A stretch of 10,317 bases of DNA, from assembly GCA_012032975.1 (NCBI GenBank), contig JAAUPU010000036.1, positions 1 to 10,317 of the forward strand, read 5' to 3'. Made by a program: the position numbers and the translations under genes. This document shows, piece by piece, positions 1 through 7,450 of this stretch. The DNA is from Caldilineaceae bacterium (GTDB lineage: Bacteria > Chloroflexota > Anaerolineae > Caldilineales > Caldilineaceae). Position 1 is the first letter of the stretch, and every line of letters starts with the position of its first letter. The notes under the pieces were generated by a model. It did not search any database and was not told the DNA's origin. It saw nothing but the letters and a program-made list of their open reading frames with translations.

Positions 1-1356
1 GGAGACACGCCGCCTCCAGCCCGGTGTCCCCCAGGTGCTTCGCTGTCCAGTAGCTCAACTGCGCGAGGGTGAACATCAGGGGCACGCCATTCTCCCGCCC
101 CAACTGCAGCGTTGTGGAATAGGAGCCCGCGGTGCGCGGGTGACCGGCGTACTTGCTCGGGTCCGCCTCCCAGGGCAGCAGCTTGCCGTCCTTGCCGAGG
201 CCCGCCATCGCGTCCAGCCCACGACCATGTGCGGGATCGTCAGCCAGTACTTCAGCCACCTCTTCCGCGGCGCCATGTGGACGATGACGGTCTTGCCCGG
301 CGTCTCCTTCACCGTCTTGAGGTACTCATCCTTGCTCAGGAACTTGTCCAGGGTCGGGTCGTAAATGGTCTCCTCGTACTTGTACCCATTCGCCTTCTCC
401 AGGATCTCGGGGCGCAGGAAGTCGGCGCTGATGAGGGTCGATCCCGCGGCATACGGGTAGTACTCGCCCCACACGTTGTACCCCTGGGCACGGGCGAGCT
501 GGAGCTTCTCCTGGTTCTCCCACCAGCCGTAGTCATTGTCGTGCGCGAGCAGCAGCGGCGCCCGAAGCACCAGGGCGTTGGCCAAGACTTCGTTGAGCGC
601 GATGGGCGCCTCGATCGGAGTCTGGGTGTTCATGTGATAGCGCGTGTGCACGGAGGCCAGTCGCCCGTATCGCGCGGCGGTGCGCTGCGCCTCGAACAGC
701 TCGTAGCTGGTCACGCCCCGCTGCATGTACGCGATTGGCGCTCCAACACCGAGGGCGCCCTCGCGAAGGTCCTCGTCGAGCATCTTCATGATCTCGTTCA
801 TCTGCTCGATCGTGCTGCGCGAGAGGGACCAGCCCACGACACCGTCCGCCCCCGCCTTGCCGCCCCAGTCGAAGAGCGTGGTGGCGTCGATCGGCCCAGT
901 AGGCTTCAACTCGGGGTCGTGGACCTTCAGGCGATACACGGCCAAAGCGGCCGTCGTGCCGTAGTTGATCTGCCAACCGCTCTTCTCCCTCTGGGCATAC
1001 CACTCACCGACCGGTGACGCACCCGCCTCGAGATCCATGCCCGACGTGATGCCGTCGGCCACGGCCAGCTTGCTGGCGAACGGGTCGACCGCGTGGAAAT
1101 GGGTATCGATGAAGCCCGGGGCCACTACGAGGCCCGACGCGTCCACCGTCTCCGTGCCGGTGATTGGGTCCTTGGTGATGGCGGTGATGCGGCCGCCCTT
1201 GATGCCGACGTTGGCGACGTCGTCGTACATCGTCTCCGGGTCCATGACGCGGCCGCCGAGAATGACGACGTCGTAGTCCGCCCGCGGGTCCGGGTAGGTC
1301 GGAGCCGACACCGCAACGCCCAGACCGAGCAGCCCCAGAAGCAGCGTGGTCTTCAT
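1..1356 (-). CDS. Secreted amidohydrolase, D-aminoacylase/D-glutamate deacylase-like (3' end outside window, one frameshift)
   Basis: This is a metal-dependent amidohydrolase of the N-acyl-D-amino-acid deacylase type, expected to hydrolyse an N-acyl or amide bond outside the cytoplasm. The start is ATG at 1356, set by a perfect AGGAGG eight bases upstream; a TTG two codons earlier is less likely. Residues 1-18 form a signal peptide (MKTT, then a Leu/Gly/Val-rich core ending VSA). Next comes the usual small beta domain (VVILGGRVMDPET) and the HxH metal motif in GFIDTHFH (H86, H88). Further His residues sit in SVHTRY and LLLAHDND. After IPHMVVG (codons near 217-220) the frame breaks. One extra base in the CCC run at 218-220 restores GLDAMAGLGKDG and, further on, GHPRTAGSYSTTLQLGREN, TLAQLSYWTAKHLGDTGLEA, typical of the C-terminal part, open to position 1. 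About 452 residues are visible; family members usually have roughly 500-560. The exact substrate cannot be told from sequence. Confidence 0.85.
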
Positions 1357-1364
1357 GGACAACC

Positions 1365-1370
1365 CCTCCT
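1365..1370 (-). promoter_or_regulatory. Shine-Dalgarno of the amidohydrolase gene
   Basis: AGGAGG on the minus strand (CCTCCT on plus), eight bases before ATG at 1356. It decides the start in favour of this ATG over the in-frame TTG at 1362. Confidence 0.8.
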
Positions 1371-1419
1371 AGAAATGGACGACACGAAGTTCTTTCCGGT
1401 ACATGCGGGCGGGAGGGGG

Positions 1420-1448
1420 AGGATAACACCCACCAGATTTCCCGACAA
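1420..1448 (-). promoter_or_regulatory. Candidate sigma-70-like promoter for the amidohydrolase
   Basis: On the minus strand TTGTCG (1448-1443) is followed after 17 bases by TATCCT (1425-1420). Each hexamer matches its consensus at four of six positions and the spacing is ideal. Transcription would begin near 1413, giving a leader of about 57 bases that carries the AGGAGG. This is a consensus match only, and such matches occur by chance. Confidence 0.35.
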
Positions 1449-1606
1449 GCCTCTTCAGACAGATCTTTCGGGGCTCAGCCATCCGGAAGCGTGTCCGCTT
1501 GTTGGGGTGCGGCTCGGAGCCACGACCGACCGGACATGACACTATCAGGAGAATTGGCTCATTGATCCCCAAACGGGCCCCTTAGACACCAGAGCGTACT
1601 AGAACA

Positions 1607-1620
1607 CTCAATGCATTGAG
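1607..1620. repeat. 14-bp perfect palindrome
   Basis: CTCAATGCATTGAG reads the same on both strands. It lies in the gene-free stretch between the amidohydrolase promoter and the recombinase remnant, just before the point where recombinase homology begins. It could be an operator or part of an element end; nothing else in the window repeats it. Confidence 0.5.
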
Positions 1621-1627
1621 GACCTGA

Positions 1628-2011
1628 CCTAGCACCCTCGAACTAGACCAGTCCGGCGCGTTCTTGGAAGATGTCCGCCTGCAGACCTGGATCGAGAAGG
1701 CCTATGCGGACCGCCTGGATGGAGTCCTGACGGTCGACGAGTACCGCGAGAAGGTCGCCGGCTGGCGCGCGCGCTTCCTCGAGGTCCAGAACGAGATCCG
1801 GGCCCACCAGTCGTCGGATCACGGCTTCATGGACCAGGCCGACCGCATCCTCGAACTGGCCCAGCGCGCCCACGAGCTCTACCTGCGCCAGGAGAACAAC
1901 CACGAGCGGCGCAAGCGGGTGGACTCCATCGTTTCCAAAGTGGTCATCTCAGGCCGGATGGCCGGATGCCCTTGCCCCCGTTGCCGGGTGCAGAGCCGCC
2001 CCGCGGCGTGA
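1628..2011 (+). pseudogene. C-terminal remnant of a large serine (site-specific) recombinase
   Basis: Only the last part of a large serine recombinase is present: the coiled-coil region that follows the zinc-ribbon domain. The pattern LQTWIEKAYADRLDG, then WRARFLEVQNEIRAHQSSD, then ILELAQRAHELYLRQ and ERRKRVDSIVS matches the C-terminal segment of this family (many members have a WREEQ...RHQSAD...LLELA...EKRRLLNFVLSN pattern). The catalytic Ser-containing resolvase domain and the zinc ribbon are missing: the frame is closed by TGA at 1625-1627 and the bases before it show no recombinase sequence. The first possible start codon in frame is TTG at 1664, with no convincing ribosome site. After VISGRM the family likeness ends; the adjacent frame stays open to 2124. 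It cannot encode an active recombinase and looks like a relic of an integrative element or a cut-off gene at an assembly join. Confidence 0.75.
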
Positions 2012-2124
2012 AGGGATGGTATCCGCTCATCGAGGAGTATAGGAAAGCCGTCCGGGCCTTCCTGGCCGCTTCCCCTCTCCCGCTCTACGGCCTGGAGCCG
2101 ATCCGGCCCCCCAAGAAAGCTTAG
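1966..2124 (+). other. Short open frame, possible frameshifted tail of the recombinase remnant
   Basis: In the frame one base back from the recombinase remnant, an open stretch from ATG 1966 to TAG 2122-2124 encodes 52 residues (begins MPLPPLPGAEPP, contains KGWYPLIEEYRKAVRAF, ends IRPPKKA). It could be the true C-terminus of the recombinase gene if one base is missing near 1960, as happens elsewhere in this window. I do not recognise the peptide and it has no ribosome site of its own. It shares the frame of the following rmlD sequence but is separated from it by the TAG. Confidence 0.3.
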
Positions 2125-2799
2125 CCTACTCAGATTCCCTGTTCACACCCCCTTCGCCGCCACGCACCAAGCGGGACTTGCGCCGAACGTGACATTCCAC
2201 TCGTCCACGTCAGCACCAACGAAGTCTTTGCCGGCGCACCCGCTCGTTTTTATCGAGAGTACGACCAGCCTGCGCCGGTTGGCGTCTATGCCCGCAGCAA
2301 ACTGGCGGGCGAGATCGCGGCGCGGCAGGCTCTTTCCCGGCTGTATGTGGTGCGGGTCGCGTGGCTGTTTGGGAAGAGCGAACGCAACTTCCCGGCCAAG
2401 ATCGTTGCCGCGGCCGACCGGCATGGCCGGTTGCGCGTGGTGGCGGACGAGTTTGGCAACCCCACCTATGCGTCTGACGCAGCGAATGCCATCATCCGGC
2501 TGGTCCAAAGCGAACGGTACGGCGTCTACCACCTGGTCAACGAGGGCCACGCCAGCCGCTACGAATTTGCCTGCGCCGCGCTGCAAGCAAGTGGACGCGG
2601 CCAGGTTCCCGTGGAGCCGATCCGCGCGGAGGAGTGGCCTCGCCCTGCGCCAGCGCCGCGCCACGCGGTGCTGGTCAACCAGGCGGCTGCCACTCTGGGC
2701 ATCCAGTTGCGCCCCTGGCAGGATGCGCTGGACGACTGGGCAGCGCAACGGTCCAAAGAACCGCCCGTAGAATTGGCCGCAGAAAGAGAGCCTGCATGA
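2125..2799 (+). CDS. rmlD: dTDP-4-dehydrorhamnose reductase (RmlD-like), N-terminus missing
   Basis: RmlD reduces dTDP-4-dehydrorhamnose to dTDP-L-rhamnose, the donor for rhamnose in surface glycans. The frame is open from 2125, and recognisable homology starts near 2182 (ERDIPLVHVSTNEVFAG). The SDR elements of the C-terminal two thirds are present: STNEVF (usually STDYVF in RmlD), the catalytic YARSK (Tyr-x3-Lys), VVRVAWLFGKSERNF, and DEFGNPTYASDAANAI, which corresponds to the family DQxGxPT motif. The N-terminal Rossmann part with its Gly-rich NAD(P)H site, about 90 residues, is absent; upstream sequence belongs to the recombinase remnant instead. No good in-frame start exists before GTG 2347, which would begin after the catalytic Tyr, so the gene is probably non-functional as it stands, or mis-assembled. 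Its stop overlaps the GT2 start (ATGA), indicating one operon. Confidence 0.85.
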   Translation, partial: PTQIPCSHPLRRHAPSGTCAERDIPLVHVSTNEVFAGAPARFYREYDQPAPVGVYARSKLAGEIAARQALSRLYVVRVAWLFGKSERNFPAKIVAAADRHGRLRVVADEFGNPTYASDAANAIIRLVQSERYGVYHLVNEGHASRYEFACAALQASGRGQVPVEPIRAEEWPRPAPAPRHAVLVNQAAATLGIQLRPWQDALDDWAAQRSKEPPVELAAEREPA

Positions 2800-4033
2800 G
2801 CGAAGAATTTGACGCCCTGACACCGACGCCGGACACCTCCAAATCGGAAAAAGTCAAGCCGGTTGCGGTGCGCCACGCCCAGATCGAACAGGCCAAAGCC
2901 CGGCTGGAGCGTACCAGTAGCCACGGCGAAAACGCAAACCCCATCGTCGACGACGAAACCTACGGCGGGCTGCACGAGCAAAACCGGGTCGTGATGCGCC
3001 ACCAGATCGCGCTCAACATCGAGAACTTCCGCGCCGCGCCCGATGACTTCACACCGCGGCCCGTACGCGAATATCCGCCGCTTGCCGTGACTGCGCCGCC
3101 CTTCTTCTCGGTGATCATCCCCAACTTCAATGGAATGCGTTTTCTGCCTCCGCTATTGACCGCGCTGGCGCAACAGAGCTTTCGCGACTTCGAGATCATC
3201 ATCGCCGACGACGCCAGCCGCGATGAGTCGGTGGCGTGGGTCGAAGCCAACTACCCAGCCGTACGCTTGCTGGTCAACCGCCGCAACCAGGGCTTTGTCG
3301 CCAGTTGCAACACCGCGGCCGATGCGGCGCGCGGTCGGCTCCTTGTGTTGCTCAACAGCGATACCGAGCCGGAGCCAGGCTGGTTGGCCGAGCTGGCGCA
3401 GGTGGTCTGCGCCAACCCGCGTGCAGCCATGATCGCGAGCAAGATGCTGCTCTTCGACAAACGCGACACGCTCCACACCACGGGCGACCAGATGGGCGCC
3501 GACGGCATCCCGCGCAATCGCGGCGTCTGGGAAACCGACCACGGTCAGTACGACAAAACGCCGACCGTCTTAGGCGGCTGCGGCGGCGGCACTGCCTATC
3601 GCAAGGATGTGTGGGAGCAACTCGGCGGCTTCGACGCCGACTTCTGGATGTATGTCGAGGATGCCGACTTTGCCTTTCGCGCCAACTACTGGGTTGGGAA
3701 GCGGTCTTTGCGCCCAAAGCCCGGGTCTATCACCATCTCAGCGCCACAGGCGGCGACACCTTGTCCAGCTTCTACGTCGGTCGTAACACCCTCTGGAACA
3801 TCGCCAAGAACATGCCGCGCAGCCTGTTGTTGCGCAACGCGCCTGCCATCCTGGCCGCTCAACTTGAGGTCACCGTGGACGCGCTGCGCAACATGCGCGG
3901 CGAAGCGGCCCGCGCTCGTCTAGCCGGCCAGCTTGCTGGGCTACGCGGTCTGCCGCGCCAGCTTCAAAAGCGCCGCCTGATCCAGATCCGCCGCATCACC
4001 GAAGACCGAGATCTCGCCAAGAAACTCACCTAG
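2796..4033 (+). CDS. GT2 family glycosyltransferase (one frameshift)
   Basis: This is a GT-A fold transferase of family 2, probably adding a sugar (rhamnose is plausible given rmlD) to a cell-surface glycan from a nucleotide-sugar donor. Translation starts at ATG 2796, overlapping the rmlD stop. Residues 1-102 form a hydrophilic N-terminal extension. The GT2 domain begins at FFSVIIPNFNG (103), followed by IIIADDASRDES, the metal/donor motif NSDTEPEPGWL (D189), GGCGGGTAYRKDVWEQLGGFD, and the acidic YVEDADFAFRA motif (E288, D289, D291). At about 3683 the frame breaks. Restoring one C (GCC CAA instead of GCCAA) gives RAQLLGWEAVFAPKARVYHH, then TLSSFYVGRNTLWNIAKNMP, and a basic C-terminal tail ending at TAG 4031-4033. 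The corrected product is about 412 residues. Acceptor and linkage cannot be told. Confidence 0.85.
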
Positions 4034-4042
4034 CCCGTCCGC

Positions 4043-4098
4043 CTGTCATCCCAGCGCCCTGACATCCCAGCACCCTGACATCCCAGCACCCTGTCACC
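4043..4098. repeat. Three tandem copies of a 16-bp unit plus a partial fourth
   Basis: CTGACATCCCAGCACC is repeated head to tail in the 83-bp gap between GT2 and the ATPase gene. Copy 1 (4043-4058) differs at two positions; copies 2 (4059-4074) and 3 (4075-4090) are identical. A partial fourth copy (CTGTCACC) runs to 4098. There are no spacers, so this is a simple tandem repeat and not a CRISPR array. Confidence 0.8.
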
Positions 4099-4116
4099 GA
4101 TCACCGAGGCCCCACC

Positions 4117-6702
4117 ATGCAACCACCACCCGAACAGCTTGGTTCGTTCTACCTGGGCAGCGAGTTCGACGTGCGCACGCGTCAACGCGGCGAGTCGCCC
4201 GTCCACTACGATGCGCGCGACCTGACCACCCACGCGGTCTGCGTTGGCATGACCGGCAGCGGCAAGACCGGGCTGTGCATCGGCCTCCTGGAGGAAGCCG
4301 GACTCGACCGGGTTCCCGCCATCCTCATCGACCCCAAAGGCGACATCACCAACCTGCTGCTCCAGTTCCCCGAGTTGCGCCCGCAAGATTTCCAGCCCTG
4401 GATCAATGCGGACGATGCGCGGCGCAAGGAGAAGTCTGTCGAAGAATTTGCCGAAGCTACCGCTAGCCAATGGCGCAACGGCTTGGCCGACTGGGGCATC
4501 GACCCGGAGCGCATTCGCACACTTCAGGCGACCACCGACTACACGATCTTCACACCGGGGTCGGATGCCGGCGTCTCCATCAACATCCTGGGTAGCCTGG
4601 CCGCACCGGAGCTGGATTTCGACACCCATGCCGAAGCCATTCGCGAGCGCATCAGCGGCACTGTGGCCGCGTTGCTCGGTCTGGTCGGCGTGAATGCGGA
4701 CCCGTTGCGCAGCCGCGAATCGATCCTGCTCGCCAACATCTTCGAGCACGCCTGGGCCGCGGGCGAAGACCTGGATCTGGCCAAGCTGATCCTGGCGATC
4801 CAGAATCCGCCGGTGCGTCAGGTCGGCGTCTTCGAGGTGGACACGTTCTTCCCGCCCAAGGAACGCTTTGAGCTGGCCATGACCTTCAACAACCTGATGG
4901 CCGCGCCCGCCTTCCAGAACTGGCTGCAAGGTGAGCCGCTGGATGTAGACCGGCTCTTCTTCACCGCAGACGGCAGGCCCCGCCACAGCATCTTTTACAT
5001 CGCCCATCTCAGCGACAGCGAGCGCATGTTTATCGTGACGCTGCTGCTTGAAAACGTCCTCACCTGGATGCGCCGCCAGAGTGGCACGACCAGCCTGCGT
5101 GCGCTGCTCTATTTCGACGAAATTTTCGGCTTCTTTCCACCGACCGCGGAGCCACCCTCAAAACGCCCGTTGCTCACCTTGCTGAAACAGGCGCGTGCGT
5201 TTGGGCTTGGCTGTGTGTTGGCTACACAAAATCCGGTGGACCTGGACTACAAAGGTCTGACCAATGCGGGCACCTGGTTTATCGGCAAATTGCAGGCCGA
5301 ACGGGACAAGGAACGGGTGCTCTCTGGACTCAAAGGCGCGGTTGCCGAATCGGGCGGTTCGAGCAATCTAGACTACGACGAACTGATCACTGCGCTGGAT
5401 AGCCGCGTCTTCTTGATGCACAACGTCCACGAAGAGCGACCGATCACCTTTCACACTCGCTGGGCCATGAGCTATCTGCGCGGTCCGCTGACCGCCCCCA
5501 GGTGCGCCAGTTGATGGCCGACCGCGGCGCGTTGCCCGCCGCGCCAGAAGCGCCGGTCGCGCCGACGGCCACTCAAGCAGATGCTGCGCCGGCGCGCTCA
5601 GCCCCGCCGGCAGTGGAGCTCGTCACAGGTGCGGACACCTCCGATGCGCCGGTGGGATTCTCGGCCACGCCGCTGGCTCTCGATGCGGATGTCGAACAGG
5701 TCTATCTGCCGATCAGCCTGACCGACAACGCGGCGGTGCGGCAACTTCGCGATGATGAGGGTGGCCAGACGGAACTGGTGAGTGTGCAGTTGGTCTATGA
5801 AGCCGCGATCCTGGGCGCAGGAGTGGTCGGTTTCTTCGACCGCAAGCGCCAGATCGACGAGCGGGGAGAGCGGCTGTTGCTCGCCCCAAACCCCAACGAA
5901 CTGACCGGCGTAGATTGGGGCGAAGCCGAAAACGTTGGCGCTGCGCCTGGACGAGTTGCTCTCCGCGCCCGAAACGGTGGCCGCTAACCAGGGTCCATTT
6001 TTCGCACCGGCGCCGGAAAACGCCAACAATGCCCGCGAGCTAAAGAGCGCTGCTGGCGAGCTTTCGGATTGGCTTTATTACAACAGCAAAATGGTCATCA
6101 GCGTCCACGAAGAATTGGGTCTATTTCAGACGCCAGGGGAACGTGAGCGCGACTTCAACATTCGCCTGCAACAGGCCGCGCGCGAGCGCCGCGATGCCGA
6201 AGTGGACGCATTGCAGGCCAAGTATCAGAAATTGACCGACACACTGGAAACGCGCAAAGCCAAAGAGGAACGGGAGTTGAGCGAAGACCAGGCGGACTAT
6301 AGCGCACGCAAACAGCAGGAGGTGATCGGCATCGGTGAAGCGGTGCTCAACTACTTCATCGGTCGCCGCAGCAGCCGAGTGCTGAGCAGCGCGGCCAGTC
6401 GCCGACGCATGACGAGCAAAGCCCAGATGAACCTTCAAGCGAGCGAGGAGGCAATCGCCGACCTTGAGGAGGAGATCGAGCAGCTTACGGCCAAACTGGC
6501 GGAGGAGACCGACGCCGTGACGCGCAAATGGGCCGACCTGATGGATGATGTCACGCAGGAGGAAATTCGCCCGCGGCGCACCGATGTAGATGTGCGGCTG
6601 GTTGCGCTGGCCTGGCTGCCCTCATGGTTGATCCGCTATCGAGACGCTGGCGACCGCGAGCGCTCCTCCACCATCGCCGCATATTCGCTCCCGGATTCGT
6701 AA
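4117..6702 (+). CDS. HerA/DUF87-type P-loop ATPase with C-terminal coiled coils (two compensating frameshifts)
   Basis: This is a large ATP-binding protein of the HerA/FtsK superfamily, uncharacterised in function. The start is ATG 4117 with a weak GAGG upstream. Walker A is GMTGSGKT (44-51), followed by [11 protein letters not shown] (the DxKGD strand, 72-76). Walker B is [12 protein letters not shown] (D334, E335) and [13 protein letters not shown] (from 369) resembles the sensor region. Two indels split the gene. A C is missing from the run at 5495-5499 (restoring [14 protein letters not shown]) and an extra A lies in 5929-5932 (restoring [16 protein letters not shown]). Between them lie an Ala/Pro-rich linker and a domain with [11 protein letters not shown] and [19 protein letters not shown]. 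The C-terminal part has Glu/Arg-rich coiled coils (about 674-735 and 768-805) flanking a small-residue segment, [20 protein letters not shown]. The corrected product is 861 residues. I recall similar ATPase plus coiled-coil proteins in Actinobacteria and Chloroflexota, but no defined role; DNA or protein translocation is only a guess. Confidence 0.8.
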
Positions 6703-6721
6703 CCGACCCATCTGGCTGTGT

Positions 6722-7057
6722 TCAGTCCAGGTCGATGCCGAGGATATCGCCCGCGCTCACATGATAGCAGTCGGCCAATAAGCGCAATTCCTCAAGCGTC
6801 AACCGGCGGTCCCGATATTCCACATCGAAGAGCAGTTGTTGCGACAGCCCGGTGCGTTCCTGGATCTGTTCATAGGAATAGCCGTAAGCGGCTCGCAACT
6901 GGCGCAGCAGCGAGCTTACTCGACTGCGCGACAGTTTTTGCACCGACTCGCGTGCGGTCGCCTCGGTGGTGTCGAGCGGTTCGACGATGCGTTCCTGGGT
7001 GCGCGTCAGCCGCAGCACAGATTCGCGCAGGCGGCTAAAGAGTGGGTCGTAGGCCAT
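6722..7057 (-). CDS. Small XRE-type helix-turn-helix regulator
   Basis: The 111-residue protein ends with a lambda-repressor-like HTH domain. From about residue 49, [34 protein letters not shown].. follows the XRE pattern (helix 2 [11 protein letters not shown], recognition helix [10 protein letters not shown]), ending [21 protein letters not shown]. The first 48 residues are charged and helical, without a recognisable domain. ATG 7057 is chosen because GGGAGA (7071-7066 on the minus strand) lies eight bases upstream; a TTG at 7075 would put that site inside the gene. The gene converges on the ATPase stop (19-bp gap) and is divergent from the LsrG-like gene, with 75 bp between them. By position it could control itself and that operon, but no operator was identified. 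Confidence 0.75.
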   Translation of the reverse strand: MAYDPLFSRLRESVLRLTRTQERIVEPLDTTEATARESVQKLSRSRVSSLLRQLRAAYGYSYEQIQERTGLSQQLLFDVEYRDRRLTLEELRLLADCYHVSAGDILGIDLD

Positions 7058-7122
7058 GCCGCCATTCTCCCACAAGCTGTATCAAGCGACAAAAGCGAAA
7101 TAGAGTATCTCATTGCGGCGAT

Positions 7123-7127
7123 GGAGG
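7123..7127 (+). promoter_or_regulatory. Shine-Dalgarno of the LsrG-like gene
   Basis: GGAGG five bases before ATG 7133. It rules out the in-frame ATG at 7121, which overlaps this site, and the longer upstream frame that runs antisense through the XRE gene. Confidence 0.75.
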
Positions 7128-7132
7128 TTGCC

Positions 7133-7450
7133 ATGCTTGTTGTTCACGTCCATGTTCATGTCAAGCCAGACCAGGTGGAAGCCTTCAAGACAGCCACACT
7201 GGAGAATGCCCGCAACAGTGTTCTGGAGCCGGGTGTCGCGCGTTTTGATGTCGTCCAGCAGCAGGATGACCCCACCCGCTTCGTGCTGGTCGAGGTCTAC
7301 CTCCACGCCGACGCGCCGGCCCGTCACAAGGAGACCGCCCACTATCAAACTTGGCGCGACCAGGTCGCCGAGATGATGGCAGAGCCGCGGCAGAGCGTGA
7401 AATACACCAACATCTTCCCCGACGAAAAGGGTTGGGTGATGGCGTTATGA
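7133..7450 (+). CDS. LsrG/ABM-like small ferredoxin-fold protein
   Basis: This 105-residue protein of the antibiotic-biosynthesis-monooxygenase (ABM) fold is closest in pattern to LsrG, the enzyme that processes phosphorylated autoinducer-2. The features seen are an N-terminal strand [18 protein letters not shown], a helix with [13 protein letters not shown], the core [26 protein letters not shown], and [25 protein letters not shown]. coli LsrG shows the same order (RFDVLQD...[23 protein letters not shown]). Other ABM relatives such as YgiN act on quinols, so the substrate is open. Length is normal for the family. The stop overlaps the next start (ATGA, 7447-7450), so it is translationally coupled to the iron alcohol dehydrogenase, which suggests a shared small carbonyl or quinone-like substrate pathway (inference). 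Confidence 0.8.
   Translation: MLVVHVHVHVKPDQVEAFKTATLENARNSVLEPGVARFDVVQQQDDPTRFVLVEVYLHADAPARHKETAHYQTWRDQVAEMMAEPRQSVKYTNIFPDEKGWVMAL

Noticed and set aside
112..1017. Long plus-strand open frame of 301 codons
   Set aside because: It runs antisense to the amidohydrolase, has no ribosome site and gives Arg/His/Val-rich low-information protein typical of high-GC shadow frames.
2143..2823. Minus-strand frame of 226 codons over rmlD
   Set aside because: It is opposite to a recognisable RmlD sequence and is a composition artefact.
4043..4098. Short CRISPR-like array
   Set aside because: The repeats are 16 bp, contiguous and without spacers; no cas gene is present.
4030..5007. Minus-strand frame of 325 codons in the ATPase region
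   Set aside because: It is antisense to a clear P-loop ATPase and has no recognisable motifs of its own.
5495..5932. Programmed ribosomal frameshifting in the ATPase gene
   Set aside because: The sites lack a slippery heptamer with a clear downstream structure, two opposite shifts would be needed, and similar base-run indels occur in three unrelated genes.
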